The notes: generated from the letters alone by a model not told the origin. DNA of 64,000 nucleotides from Sphingobacterium sp. UBA5670 (GCF_002420705.1 NZ_DIIM01000003.1:267923-331922), one strand, 5' to 3'. Numbered from the stretch's first letter, positions 44,828 to 54,696 are shown. Numbers and translations: made by a program.

Positions 44828-45970
44828 ATGCAGTTTAAAGAGATCATTGGGCATAAAGACATCAAAGAACATTTAGTTCGCACGGTTCAGGAAAATCGTG
44901 TGAGTCATGCCCAATTATTCCTAGGTCCCGAAGGTTCAGGTAGCCTTGCTTTGGCTTATGCCTACGCACAATTTTTGAATTGCGAAAACCGGCAACCTAC
45001 AGACAGCTGTGGCCAATGTTCATCATGTCGGAAATATAGCAAACTGATCCATCCGGATCTTCATATGTCCTATCCTTTTATAGCCAAACATAAAGAAGAT
45101 ACAGCAGCAGACTATGCGGAAAGCTGGCGAAAATCTTTTCTTTCCAATCCTTACATGGGATTGGAGTATTGGCGTAATCAACTGGATGCAGACAACAAAC
45201 AGGTCAATATCAATATTGCCGAGGCGCATGGCATCATCAAAAAATTAAGCCTTAAATCATTCGAAGCCGAATATAAAGTTTTAATTATGTGGCTGCCAGA
45301 ATACTTGGATACGCAAGGTAATGCACTATTGAAATTAATCGAAGAACCTCCAGAAAAAACACTCTTTATTCTGGTTGCTGAAAATCAGGACAAAATATTA
45401 AATACGATTATATCGCGTACGCAACTGGTCAAAATCAAGAAATTGAACCATGCTGAGGTTTCACAACACTTAAAGAGCGTCCATCATCTTTCAGATCAGG
45501 AGGCCGCAGAGATTGCTTTTATTGCGGATGGAAATCTGCAGGAAGCAATGAATCAGATCCAGTCCCAAACAAATAATCATTTTGGAATTTTGGTCAATTG
45601 GCTGCGCTTCATCGTTTCAGATGCCGGTACCAATATGATTTCTTTGGTAGAAGAAGAACTCTCAAAAATAGGAAGAGAAAACCAGAAAAGTTTTCTTTTC
45701 TATGCGATTAATATGATGCGCCAAATCATTTTGATCAAAGAAGGACTTTCAAGTCTTGTCTTCTTACCGACCAAAGAATTGGACTTTGTTCAAAAATTTG
45801 CAGTACATTATACCGTTGAACAAATCGAAGCAACCATAAATCTATTTGAGGAAACGCATTATTTTATAGAAAGAAATGCGAATCCCAAAATATTATTTTT
45901 AGATTTATCTTTGCAGTTAACATTAATATACAAGTACAAAACGTTTCCGAAAGGAACTCAATATATATAA
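44828..45970 (+). CDS. holB: DNA polymerase III delta-prime subunit
   Basis: 380 residues. FKEIIGHKDIKEHLVRTVQENRVSHAQLFLGPEGSG opens an AAA+ clamp-loader domain with a degenerate Walker A lacking the Lys-Thr pair, as expected for delta-prime. The zinc module (NCENRQPTDSCGQCSSC) and the NALLKLIEEPPEKTLFIL sensor region follow. It is part of the clamp loader that places DnaN on DNA. It is the first gene of holB-ricT-gldH-lpxK. Confidence 0.94.
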   Translation: MQFKEIIGHKDIKEHLVRTVQENRVSHAQLFLGPEGSGSLALAYAYAQFLNCENRQPTDSCGQCSSCRKYSKLIHPDLHMSYPFIAKHKEDTAADYAESWRKSFLSNPYMGLEYWRNQLDADNKQVNINIAEAHGIIKKLSLKSFEAEYKVLIMWLPEYLDTQGNALLKLIEEPPEKTLFILVAENQDKILNTIISRTQLVKIKKLNHAEVSQHLKSVHHLSDQEAAEIAFIADGNLQEAMNQIQSQTNNHFGILVNWLRFIVSDAGTNMISLVEEELSKIGRENQKSFLFYAINMMRQIILIKEGLSSLVFLPTKELDFVQKFAVHYTVEQIEATINLFEETHYFIERNANPKILFLDLSLQLTLIYKYKTFPKGTQYI

Positions 45971-45980
45971 ATAGAAAACT

Positions 45981-47357
45981 ATGGGATGTGGCAGTTGCTC
46001 ATCCGGCGGAGGTTGCGGTACTACCACAGCAAATGGTACACCGGCAGGATGTCAGAATAATGGCTCCTGCATGACTAGCGGATGTAATAAATTAGATGTA
46101 TATGACTGGCTTTCCGATATGGATATGCCTTCAAATTATAAACCATTTAATATCGTCGAAGTACGATTTAAGGGATCACGAAAGGATTTCTTTATTAATG
46201 TAGATAATATCTACCTGGAAATGGGTGAGATGGTCGTTGTAGAACCTTCAACTGGTGGTTATGATGTCGGACACATCTCCCTAACAGGTGAATTGGTCAG
46301 ATTACAATTAAAAAAGAATAATGTTACCCCAGAAATGGTAACAAAGAAAATCTATCGGAAACCAAATGAGGTAGATGTAGAGAAGTATAACGCAGCAAAA
46401 GATCTCGAATGGGAAACTATGCACAAAGCCCGTAAATTGGCTTTGGACCTAGGCTTATCCATGAAGATTTCTGACGTAGACTATCAGGGTGATAAAACGA
46501 AGGCTACCTTCTATTACACTGCTGAGGGCCGCGTGGATTTTCGTGAACTCATCAAAAAAATGGCTGAAGCATTTAGGATAAGGATTGAAATGCGTCAGAT
46601 AGGTATGCGACAAGAAGCAAGCCGTCTAGGCGGTATTGGTTCCTGTGGCCGTGAACTCTGTTGTTCGACTTGGTTAACGGATTTTAAAACTGTTTCCACG
46701 TCAGCTGCACGTTATCAAAATCTGTCCCTGAATACGCTAAAATTAGCTGGACAATGTGGAAAATTGAAATGCTGTCTCAATTATGAATTGGATAGTTATA
46801 TGGATGCATTAAAAGATATTCCGAATAACATAGACCGAATTGAAACGCAAAAGGGAGTCGCTTATCTTCAAAAGACCGATATCTTTAAAAAAATGATGTG
46901 GTTCTCTTTTCCAGGAGCCGAAAATTGGATCGCGCTACCAGTCCAACAAGTAAAAGAGCTTGTTGAAATGAATAAACAGGGAATCAAACCTGAAGCGATT
47001 TCAAGTGCAATAGATACCGATGAAATCAAAGAAGAGAAAAATATCAATTACGATTACGAAAACGTAGTCGGGCAAGATAGCTTAACTCGACTTGATGATC
47101 GGAATAAAAGAAAGAAGAAAAGGAAAACCAAAAGCAATACCGCTAAACCGGAAACTAAAGCTGGTCAAAAAACGGATAAATCCGAACAAAATGTACCCAG
47201 ACAAGGTTCTAAACCTCAGTTAGCGACCGATACTGTCGCTCCTACAGCAAATAAAGACAATAAAGAGGGAACAAACAATAGACCTAAAAAGCGATTCAAT
47301 AGACACCGCAATAAAAATAAGGGTAATAATAACAACACTGCCCCAAAAGCAGAATAA
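45981..47357 (+). CDS. ricT: PSP1/RicT family protein with Cys-rich N-terminus and basic C-terminal tail
   Basis: 458 residues. The N-terminus is Cys-rich (MGCGSCSSGGGCG, then NNGSCMTSGCN). The PSP1 core holds RQEASRLGGIGSCGRELCC and QCGKLKCCLNYE, cysteines that ligate Fe-S in the RicA-RicF-RicT complex of Bacillus, which aids RNA processing. The last ~90 residues are a low-complexity Lys/Asn/Arg-rich extension, probably disordered and possibly nucleic-acid binding. Bacteroidota homologues are common, but a Ric complex has not been shown there. It is 10 bp after holB and 53 bp before gldH. Confidence 0.88.
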   Translation: MGCGSCSSGGGCGTTTANGTPAGCQNNGSCMTSGCNKLDVYDWLSDMDMPSNYKPFNIVEVRFKGSRKDFFINVDNIYLEMGEMVVVEPSTGGYDVGHISLTGELVRLQLKKNNVTPEMVTKKIYRKPNEVDVEKYNAAKDLEWETMHKARKLALDLGLSMKISDVDYQGDKTKATFYYTAEGRVDFRELIKKMAEAFRIRIEMRQIGMRQEASRLGGIGSCGRELCCSTWLTDFKTVSTSAARYQNLSLNTLKLAGQCGKLKCCLNYELDSYMDALKDIPNNIDRIETQKGVAYLQKTDIFKKMMWFSFPGAENWIALPVQQVKELVEMNKQGIKPEAISSAIDTDEIKEEKNINYDYENVVGQDSLTRLDDRNKRKKKRKTKSNTAKPETKAGQKTDKSEQNVPRQGSKPQLATDTVAPTANKDNKEGTNNRPKKRFNRHRNKNKGNNNNTAPKAE

Positions 47358-47410
47358 AATAAAATATCCCTAATTTTAACACATTAGGCATATTCTTTTT
47401 ACAGATAAAC

Positions 47411-47881
47411 ATGAAACTCAAAAACTCAACGCTCCTTGTTGGTATGTTATGTATTGGCATATGGGGTTCCTGTGACCAAACTTCAATCATTAATGATAAT
47501 AAACCCATTGACAATAAAGCTTGGTTGAATACATCACCAGCTCGTTTTCAATTTCATATCAGCGATAAAACTAAACGATATGATGTATTAATGGATATTC
47601 GCCACACCCCCGAATATACCTTTTCAAACCTTTTTGTTCTCATCTATCAACGCGGCCCAGATAAAAAACAATATACTTATCGTAAAGAAATAAAAATGGC
47701 CCGCCCCGATGGAAAATGGATTGGAAAATCCTCAGGTAGTCTCTACAACAATCAATCCATCATCCATAAAGATTACCAATTTCCAGATACAGGAATGTAT
47801 ACAATTTCCATTGAACAGCATATGAAAGAGAATCCGTTGAAAGAAATCACCGATGTTGGGTTAACAGTTGTTCCAAAATGA
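47411..47881 (+). CDS. gldH: Gliding-motility lipoprotein GldH
   Basis: 156 residues. The signal peptide ends in a lipobox (IWGSC). YDVLMDIRHTPEYTFSNLFVLI, DGKWIGKSSGSLYNNQ and FPDTGMYTISIEQHM are typical GldH blocks. GldH is needed for gliding in Flavobacterium, but it is kept in many non-gliding Bacteroidota, so motility cannot be concluded. Its stop overlaps the lpxK start (ATGA). Confidence 0.93.
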   Translation: MKLKNSTLLVGMLCIGIWGSCDQTSIINDNKPIDNKAWLNTSPARFQFHISDKTKRYDVLMDIRHTPEYTFSNLFVLIYQRGPDKKQYTYRKEIKMARPDGKWIGKSSGSLYNNQSIIHKDYQFPDTGMYTISIEQHMKENPLKEITDVGLTVVPK

Positions 47882-48927
47882 TAGCTTTACTACGATATCT
47901 GTTACTTCCTTTTTCAATTATCTATGGCTTTGCTGTTTGGATAAGAAATCGATTATATGATCTTAAATTGCTTAAATCAAAGACATTTGATATTCCGACG
48001 ATTGTTATCGGCAATCTTTCTGTTGGGGGTACAGGAAAAAGTCCAATGACAGAATTTGTTGTGTCTAGCCTTAAAGACTACTATAAAACTGCTATCCTCA
48101 GCCGCGGGTATGGGCGAACAAGCAAAGGATTCCATCTCGTAAAAACTGATTCATCAGCCAGTGATGTTGGGGATGAACCCTTACAGTTCAAAAATAAATT
48201 TCCATATCTCACCGTTGCGGTTTGCGAGGATCGTTGTACCGGAATAGAAAAACTTCGGCCCGATCATCAGCTTATTATTTTGGATGATGCCTATCAACAC
48301 CGAAAATTATCACCTCTTTTCAATATTTTACTGTTTGATTTTTCATCGTTTTTCCAGCCCATGCTGGTGTTTCCAGCGGGGAACTTTAGGGATCTCCTTA
48401 TGGAAGCTAACCGAGCGCAAATTATAACGATCACCAAATGTCCTATTCATCTTTCAGCTGAAGATAGAAAGTCCATAGAACACAGAATCAGGCGATATAA
48501 CAAAGAAGCTTTAATTACATTTAGTTATATTGATTACTTTGAACCGATCGATAGCGACGGAACCACAATCGATATTAGCGGCAAAGATATTATTCTAGTT
48601 ACTGGTATTGCCAAACCGCAACCGCTTGTAAATTATATCAAGAAGAAGGCAAATTTAATCAAGCACATTTCTTTTGGAGATCATCATGCATTTAGCCAAT
48701 CAGATTTAGATAAGATCACAACAGCGTACATGAACCTAGCAAGTACCAATAAAATACTATTGACTACCGAAAAAGACTTTCAGCGGTTAAAACCTTTTAA
48801 AAAGCTATTTGAAACGATGGACTTGGTTTACCTTCCTATAGGAATCCAATTTCATGATCCTACACAAAAAGGACTATTCATAAAAATGTTGCATGGCGCA
48901 GTTTCTCAAAGTGTTAATCAACCTTAA
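47878..48927 (+). CDS. lpxK: Tetraacyldisaccharide 4'-kinase
   Basis: 349 residues. The N-terminal helix that embeds in the inner membrane is followed by the P-loop IGNLSVGGTGKSP (residues 44-56), SRGYGRTSKGF, DEP and the LDDAYQHRKL motif. LpxK phosphorylates the 4' position of lipid A precursor. It is the last gene of the unit, coupled to gldH by a 4 bp overlap. Confidence 0.96.
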   Translation: MIALLRYLLLPFSIIYGFAVWIRNRLYDLKLLKSKTFDIPTIVIGNLSVGGTGKSPMTEFVVSSLKDYYKTAILSRGYGRTSKGFHLVKTDSSASDVGDEPLQFKNKFPYLTVAVCEDRCTGIEKLRPDHQLIILDDAYQHRKLSPLFNILLFDFSSFFQPMLVFPAGNFRDLLMEANRAQIITITKCPIHLSAEDRKSIEHRIRRYNKEALITFSYIDYFEPIDSDGTTIDISGKDIILVTGIAKPQPLVNYIKKKANLIKHISFGDHHAFSQSDLDKITTAYMNLASTNKILLTTEKDFQRLKPFKKLFETMDLVYLPIGIQFHDPTQKGLFIKMLHGAVSQSVNQP

Positions 48928-49084
48928 ATTTTGTTAAGATCAAATACAATACTAAACTTTTTCATCAAATTTATATTCAATAGATAAAGAAAGAGCTGAA
49001 AAGCTTTTTGGTCCATAATAAGTGGATAATGAAATTGAGTGTACAATTATCATGGTTGGCACTCATGATATAAACTATATAAAG

Positions 49085-49453
49085 ATGAAAAAGAAAATTT
49101 TAATGGCAGCAGCTTGCCTAATGTTAAGTGCTACAGGAGTTTTTGCTCAACAACGTCAGCAACGCAGCCCTGAGGAACAAGCTAAAATGCGTGTAGATCG
49201 TCTGGACAAATTATTAAGTCTCAATCAAGTGCAAAAAGATTCCATCTATAATCTTACCTTAAGTCAGGCACAGCAGCGTGATGCTCTTAGAGGCGACGGT
49301 GGAGATCGTAAAGCAAACATGGAAAAATTTAAGCAACTTCAGGAGGTACAGACAAGCAAAATCAAATCATGGCTTACTCCAGAACAAGCTAAATTATTTG
49401 ATGAACAGCAAGAAAAAATGAAAGAAAGAATGTCCAAACGTTCTGATAATTAA
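49085..49453 (+). CDS. Small secreted helical protein, LTxxQ-like (A)
   Basis: 122 residues from ATG at 49085 (MKKKILMAAACLML); the TTG- or GTG-extended form lacks a signal. The Sec signal ends near GVFAQQ. The mature chain is highly charged and helical, with RVDRLDKLLSLNQVQKDSIYNLTL and KSWLTPEQAKLFDEQQEKM. The L-x-L-N-x-x-Q and LTPEQ patterns resemble periplasmic Spy/CpxP-like or DUF4890 proteins, which act as chaperones or stress sensors. It lies before two similar genes. Confidence 0.78.
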   Translation: MKKKILMAAACLMLSATGVFAQQRQQRSPEEQAKMRVDRLDKLLSLNQVQKDSIYNLTLSQAQQRDALRGDGGDRKANMEKFKQLQEVQTSKIKSWLTPEQAKLFDEQQEKMKERMSKRSDN

Positions 49454-49791
49454 ACACTAAGACGCTTCAAAGAGGTCCTTGCAAATAAAACAAGGACTTT
49501 TTTCATATTTACCTTGATTTTGCAGCTTAACTCCCAAGCATCATTTCTATTGGATTAGATTTTAATGTACTCCGATCATAACAGCACATCTAATCATTAA
49601 CCGTACCCTAAATATCGAAATAGAAATCCCCTACCGATATTAAAAAATAAAACAATCTGTTGTTTTTCAATCATTTAAACGCAATTAATGTTAAAAATCT
49701 GTTAAAGTAACATACTTGATACAATATTAATAATACTTTCTAAGTTTTTATAACAAGACAGTTTAATTGTAACTTTTTAAATACAATAGAT
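49454..49791. other. Gap between the first and second small secreted proteins
   Basis: About 340 bp. It holds a clear terminator at 49475-49503 (stem GTCCTTG / CAAGGAC with a T6 tract) and AT-rich DNA after it. No gene or exact -7 box was seen. Confidence 0.6.
49475..49503 (+). terminator. Terminator after secreted protein A
   Basis: Stem GTCCTTG / CAAGGAC followed by TTTTTT. Confidence 0.8.
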
Positions 49792-50175
49792 ATGAAAAAG
49801 CTAATTTTAACAGGAGTAGGACTTTGTTTGGCGTTTAGCCTTACATTCGCACAGCAAGTCACTCCGGAAGAAACTGCTGCAAAAGCAACTACTGAACTTG
49901 TACAGAAACTGAATCTGAACGATGAACAAAAAACGGCGGTATCGACTATTTTATTGGATCAAGCCAAAGCAGAACATACTATAGTAAAAGATAGTGCATC
50001 CTCTGCTCAGGCAAAAAGTGAGTCATTGAATAAACTTCAAAACGAAGTGGATACAAAAGTCAATCAATTACTGACCGAAGATCAAAAATCACTTTATCAA
50101 AAAATGATAGCCGAACGGCCTGCCAAATCTGTACCTGCAGCGGCCGAGCCTGTACAAACCGGATCTAATCATTAA
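49792..50175 (+). CDS. Small secreted helical protein, LTxxQ-like (B)
   Basis: 127 residues with a Sec signal ending near LTFAQQ. The core KLNLNDEQKTAVSTILLDQAKAE and QLLTEDQKSLYQKM matches protein C in order, and the family pattern matches protein A. A coiled, charged helix bundle is predicted, with a Pro/Ala-rich tail. Function is inferred only by similarity to Spy/CpxP-type proteins. Confidence 0.78.
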   Translation: MKKLILTGVGLCLAFSLTFAQQVTPEETAAKATTELVQKLNLNDEQKTAVSTILLDQAKAEHTIVKDSASSAQAKSESLNKLQNEVDTKVNQLLTEDQKSLYQKMIAERPAKSVPAAAEPVQTGSNH

Positions 50176-50238
50176 TGGGTAGTAAAATAAAGAAGCTTCA
50201 GCATACAAATTGAATAATTTCATCTAAAATTAAACATC

Positions 50239-50640
50239 ATGAAAAAGTTATTTTTAGCAGGTATAGGTTTCTTCCTAGCAATGAGCCTAACATTTGCACA
50301 GCAAACAACACCAGAAGAAAATGCGACAAAAGTAGTGACTGAATTAGTCACCAAGCTCACATTAAACGATGAACAAAAAACGGCGGTATCAACAATTGTA
50401 TTGGATCAAGAAAAGGCCATAGCAGCCATCATTCAGGATAGCACAGCGACTGCTGATGCGAAGAAGGAGAGTATTGGGAAAATTCAAGGTGCATCGGACA
50501 ACAAAATACTTCAATTACTGACAGATGAGCAAAAGGTATCTTACCAGAAATATGTAACAGAAAGACCTCCGGTAAACATTCCCGTAACTCAAGAAACAAC
50601 AGAAAATAAAGGATCCGGCAACGGACAGAGCAATCAATAA
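50239..50640 (+). CDS. Small secreted helical protein, LTxxQ-like (C)
   Basis: 133 residues with a Sec signal ending near LTFAQQ. LTLNDEQKTAVSTIVLDQEKA and QLLTDEQKVSYQKYVTERP mirror protein B residue for residue in the core, so the two genes are recent tandem duplicates. The tail is Thr/Ser/Gly/Asn-rich. It is followed by a terminator. Function unknown, likely envelope stress or periplasmic folding. Confidence 0.78.
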   Translation: MKKLFLAGIGFFLAMSLTFAQQTTPEENATKVVTELVTKLTLNDEQKTAVSTIVLDQEKAIAAIIQDSTATADAKKESIGKIQGASDNKILQLLTDEQKVSYQKYVTERPPVNIPVTQETTENKGSGNGQSNQ

Positions 50641-50663
50641 CAATCAATCATTCTACAGGGATG

Positions 50664-50704
50664 AAAAACCTCTGATTATATAAACATATAGTCAGAGGTT
50701 TTTT
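50664..50704 (+). terminator. Terminator after secreted protein C
   Basis: Stem AAAAACCTCTGA / TCAGAGGTTTTT with a loop of about 16 bp and a T tract. Confidence 0.85.
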
Positions 50705-50733
50705 AATGCATTAAATCGCCTTAAATCCATTAA

Positions 50734-50768
50734 AAAAGGGTTATCCTTGTTAATTGGATAACCCTTTT
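50734..50768 (-). terminator. dnaA terminator
   Basis: Stem AAAAGGGTTATCC / GGATAACCCTTTT with a short loop, about 25 bp past the dnaA stop; T tract on the minus strand. Confidence 0.85.
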
Positions 50769-50792
50769 GTTTTCTACTTGCGGTAATTGACA

Positions 50793-52217
50793 TTAAGATT
50801 TCAATTTTTTCATAATATCGCTTACATAAGTCTTAAATTTCTTGTCTGTTTCAATTAAATCCTCTACGGTTTGACATGCATAAATGACAGTCGAGTGGTC
50901 TCTTCCTCCGAAGAATGCGCCGATGGATTTCAGTGAAGACTTGGTATGAGCTTTAGCTAAATACATCGAAATTTGCCTGGCCTGCACGATTTCGCGCTTC
51001 CTAACTTTCGACTTTACCATATCCACAGGAACTTCAAAATATTCACAAACTAATTTCTGAATAAAGTCCATTGAAATTTCCTTGTGTGTATTCTTCACAA
51101 AATTCTTCAACATGGATTTCGCCAAACCCAAATCGATCTCCTTTTTGTTCAATGTAGATTGCGCCAATAATGAAACCATGGCACCTTCCAATTCACGGAC
51201 ACTGTTGTCGATTTGCGTAGCGACATATTCCACTACATTTTCTGGTAAATCAATACCATCAGAATACATCTTCTTCTTCAAGATTGCCATTCTCGTCTCA
51301 AGGTCAGGAATCTGAATATCTGCAGATAATCCCCATTTAAAACGACTAAGCAAACGTTCCTCCAAACCAGCTAAATCCTTAGGTGCTTTGTCCGAAGTCA
51401 AGATAATTTGCTTTCCAGATTGATGCAAATGATTAAAAATATGGAAGAAAATATCCTGCGTTTTTTCTTTACCAGCAAAGTTATGTACATCATCCATGAT
51501 AATAACATCCATTGCTTGATAAAAGTTAACGAAATCATTGATTGTGTTGTTTTTCAATGAGTCCACAAACTGTTGACAGAATTTCTCACAAGACACATAA
51601 ATGACCAATTTATCGGGAAGATTTCTTTTGATCTCATTTCCGATAGCTTGAGCAAGGTGAGTCTTTCCCAAACCAACATCTCCATAGATCATCAAAGGGT
51701 TAAATGACGTACCACCTGGTTTATTCGCTACAGCATAACCTGCTGAACGAGCAAGACGGTTACATTCACCTTCAATGAAATTTTCAAAGGTGTAGTTTTG
51801 ATTCAATTGCGGATCAACCTGCAATTTTTTCAATCCAGGAATAACAAATGGATTTTTGATATCTCTATTTAAAGATACCGGTACCGGGATAGATTGTCTC
51901 TTTCCTTCTGCTCCATTGCCATTCGATGGAAGATTAGTCGTATAAGGATGAGAAGCGGAAGACTTCTCTACTACAATATTGTATTCCAATCTACCTTGTT
52001 CTCCTAAAAATTTCTTTACGGTCTTACGAAGAATTCCTACATAGTGTTCTTCCAGCCACTCGTAAAAAAATAAACTAGGCACTTGAATAGTCAAAACGTC
52101 ACCCTCCAAACGGACTGCTTTCACAGGTTCAAACCAGGTCTTGAAACTTTGTGCTGGTATATTATCTTTGATAATCGAAAGACAATTATTCCAGACACTT
52201 GAATACGTTTTTTCCAT
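50793..52217 (-). CDS. dnaA: Chromosomal replication initiator DnaA
   Basis: 474 residues from ATG at 52217 (MEKTYSSVWNNCLSII), the normal start; the longer frame is not needed. Domain I is at the N-terminus, then a linker, then the AAA+ domain with GDVGLGKTH (K185) and VIIMDDVHNF. The C-terminal domain IV holds the DnaA-box-binding HTH signature GGRDHSTVIYACQTVEDL. DnaA opens the origin by binding clustered boxes, with candidates just upstream and at 60.6-61.0 kb. It is not next to dnaN or recF. Confidence 0.97.
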   Translation of the reverse strand: MEKTYSSVWNNCLSIIKDNIPAQSFKTWFEPVKAVRLEGDVLTIQVPSLFFYEWLEEHYVGILRKTVKKFLGEQGRLEYNIVVEKSSASHPYTTNLPSNGNGAEGKRQSIPVPVSLNRDIKNPFVIPGLKKLQVDPQLNQNYTFENFIEGECNRLARSAGYAVANKPGGTSFNPLMIYGDVGLGKTHLAQAIGNEIKRNLPDKLVIYVSCEKFCQQFVDSLKNNTINDFVNFYQAMDVIIMDDVHNFAGKEKTQDIFFHIFNHLHQSGKQIILTSDKAPKDLAGLEERLLSRFKWGLSADIQIPDLETRMAILKKKMYSDGIDLPENVVEYVATQIDNSVRELEGAMVSLLAQSTLNKKEIDLGLAKSMLKNFVKNTHKEISMDFIQKLVCEYFEVPVDMVKSKVRKREIVQARQISMYLAKAHTKSSLKSIGAFFGGRDHSTVIYACQTVEDLIETDKKFKTYVSDIMKKLKS

Positions 52218-52767
52218 TCTAAAATTGTTAATAAGTTGATTTACAATACGCGACAAAAAATATGTTGATAACTTTCTCTGAGAACGAAGATGACAAAAAA
52301 AAATCAGCTAAAAAACTAAAATATAAAATAATTGATAATACACTATATACCAGTTCTTTATTGTGTAAAATTGTGGAAAACTAGCGCTAAAATTGATCTC
52401 TAAAAATAATTATTAACATTCCAAATTTATTTCAAAAAAAAGAACAAAAAAAGTAGCAAACTCACTACGTTTCAGTCTTTAAGGTCTAGACCTAAATTAA
52501 CCAAAATTATAGCGAATTACAACCTTTGGTTCATATATTTTTAATATTAAATTTATAAGAATTTAAAACCAACTTAACATCGCTGTCAAATGATAATTTA
52601 CCGGATTTATACACAACCGAAAAATCAAGATCGTTATAAATTGGCTCTTCGGAAAAAGTGAATTGTAACATAGCAGATTACTTGAGTGCTCTCCTAAAGT
52701 TTGTAGTCAAAAACCAAAAAAGGAGATCTACACAGACCTCCTTTTAATAATATCTCAATATTGATTT
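52218..52767. other. Region upstream of dnaA with several DnaA-box-like sites
   Basis: AT-rich, about 550 bp, no gene. Near-consensus nonamers are TTATCAACA (minus, 52263-52271), TTTTACACA (minus, 52362-52370), TTTTCCACA (minus, 52372-52380) and TTATACACA (plus, 52607-52615). These could serve dnaA autoregulation or a second origin-like site. The dxs terminator occupies its right end. Confidence 0.5.
52716..52746 (-). terminator. dxs terminator
   Basis: Minus-strand stem AAAAGGAGGTCT / AGATCTCCTTTT with a short loop and a T tract. Confidence 0.8.
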
Positions 52768-54696
52768 TTATCCAACCATTGTACTGGTCAGCTTTCCATC
52801 GCAAAGTTTTTTAGCTTCCATTACGATAGAATTAGCATCATAATGCGCATTCTTCCACTGCGCATTTTGTTCTGCATGCTCAATGATCTTATCGGGAATA
52901 CCCAAACGGACAACTTGACTGCGGTAACCGTGATCAGCCATAAATTCCAATACTGCCGATCCGATACCCCCTTGCAAACTTCCGTCTTCTACAGTAATAA
53001 CTTTTGCAAACTTCTTAAATACCTGATGGAGCAAAACCTCATCCAAAGGCTTAGCAAATCTAAGATCATAGTGCGCGGGATGGATACCCAATTCATTCAA
53101 TTGCTGTACGGCTTTTACAGCTTCGTTTCCTATAGCGCCGAAACTTAAAATAGCAAGTTCTTCTCCTTCGGTAATGAGACGCCCTTTGCCAATTTCAATT
53201 TCCGTAAATGGGCGACGCCAGTCTGGCATAACACCATTTCCTCTCGGATATCTAATCACAAAAGGCCCCTTGTTAGGTAATTGAGCCGTATACATTAAAT
53301 TTCGTAACTCTTCCTCGTTCATCGGAGCCGAAACAGTCATGTTTGGAACACATCGCATAAACGCAATGTCATAAGCACCGTGGTGTGTAGCGCCATCTGC
53401 GCCAACCACTCCCGCTCGATCCAAACAGAAAACGACATTCAGGTTCTGTAATGCAACGTCATGGATCACTTGATCATAAGCTCGCTGCATAAAAGATGAA
53501 TAAATATTACAAAATGGCAATAGTCCCTGAGTTGCGAGTCCTGCACTGAAAGTAACAGCATGCTGTTCAGCAATACCAACATCAAAAGCACGTTCAGGCA
53601 TTGCCTTCATCATAATATTCATGGAAGATCCAGATGGCATTGCTGGAGTTATTCCCACGATCTTACTGTTCTCTTCTGCAAGCTCGACTAAGGTGTGCCC
53701 AAATACATCTTGAAATTTAGGTGCCACAGGTTTATCATTCGAAGATTTTTTGATCTCTCCTGTAATTTTATCGAATAAACCTGGGGCATGCCATTTCGTT
53801 TGATCTTTTTCAGCTAGCGCAAAGCCTTTTCCTTTTATTGTGACAACATGCAATAATTTTGGTCCAGGGATGTGCTTAAGATCCTCAAGTGTCTTTGCTA
53901 ACTTCTTGACATCATGTCCATCTACTGGTCCAAAATATCTAAAATTTAAGGACTCAAAAAGATTAGCATTTTTTAATAAAGTGCCCTTTATACTTTTTTC
54001 AAGTTTCTTGGCAATACCAAGTGCGTTTGGACCAATTTCAGAAATCTTGGTCAACACAGCAGCTATATCATCCCTAAAACGATTATATCGTTTTGATGTC
54101 GTTATACTTGTCAAATACTCCTTCAATGCTCCAACATTAGGATCGATGGACATACAGTTATCATTCAAGATTACCAAAAGATTTGATTTGGAAATACCTG
54201 CATGATTTAACGCTTCAAATGCCATTCCACCGGTCAAAGCACCATCTCCAATGACCGCAATATGTTGACGGTCTTTTTCCCCTTTTATTTGGGATGCAAC
54301 GGCCATACCTAGCGCTGCAGAAATAGATGTTGAAGAGTGCCCAACGCCAAATGCATCATATTTAGATTCAAAACGGTTGGGAAAGCCCGAAATTCCGTTC
54401 TCTATTCGATTTGTATGAAATATATCGCGACGCCCTGTTAGGATTTTATGTCCATAAGCCTGATGGCCAACATCCCAAATCAACTGATCATATGGGGTGT
54501 TCATTACGTAATGTAACGCCACCGTTAACTCAACGACTCCCAAACTTGCTGCAAAGTGACCACCGTTAACCGAAACCTGATCAATAATAAATTGACGTAA
54601 CTCCTGGCTTACCTGTTCTAATTGGTCTTCCTTTAGCTTTTTAAGATCAGAGGGATCGTTTATTTTACTTAATAGTTCTCCAGTCTCAAACTGCAT
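52768..54696 (-). CDS. dxs: 1-deoxy-D-xylulose-5-phosphate synthase
   Basis: 642 residues. The thiamine diphosphate motif GDGALTGG starts at residue 150, followed by the NDN-type metal motif LNDNCMSIDPNVG. The transketolase Pyr half has DVGIAEQHAVTFSAGLA and the C-terminal domain GGIGSAVLEFMADHG. Dxs condenses pyruvate and glyceraldehyde 3-phosphate, the entry step of the MEP pathway; IPP isomerase is at the left edge of the window. It stands alone. Confidence 0.97.
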   Translation of the reverse strand: MQFETGELLSKINDPSDLKKLKEDQLEQVSQELRQFIIDQVSVNGGHFAASLGVVELTVALHYVMNTPYDQLIWDVGHQAYGHKILTGRRDIFHTNRIENGISGFPNRFESKYDAFGVGHSSTSISAALGMAVASQIKGEKDRQHIAVIGDGALTGGMAFEALNHAGISKSNLLVILNDNCMSIDPNVGALKEYLTSITTSKRYNRFRDDIAAVLTKISEIGPNALGIAKKLEKSIKGTLLKNANLFESLNFRYFGPVDGHDVKKLAKTLEDLKHIPGPKLLHVVTIKGKGFALAEKDQTKWHAPGLFDKITGEIKKSSNDKPVAPKFQDVFGHTLVELAEENSKIVGITPAMPSGSSMNIMMKAMPERAFDVGIAEQHAVTFSAGLATQGLLPFCNIYSSFMQRAYDQVIHDVALQNLNVVFCLDRAGVVGADGATHHGAYDIAFMRCVPNMTVSAPMNEEELRNLMYTAQLPNKGPFVIRYPRGNGVMPDWRRPFTEIEIGKGRLITEGEELAILSFGAIGNEAVKAVQQLNELGIHPAHYDLRFAKPLDEVLLHQVFKKFAKVITVEDGSLQGGIGSAVLEFMADHGYRSQVVRLGIPDKIIEHAEQNAQWKNAHYDANSIVMEAKKLCDGKLTSTMVG

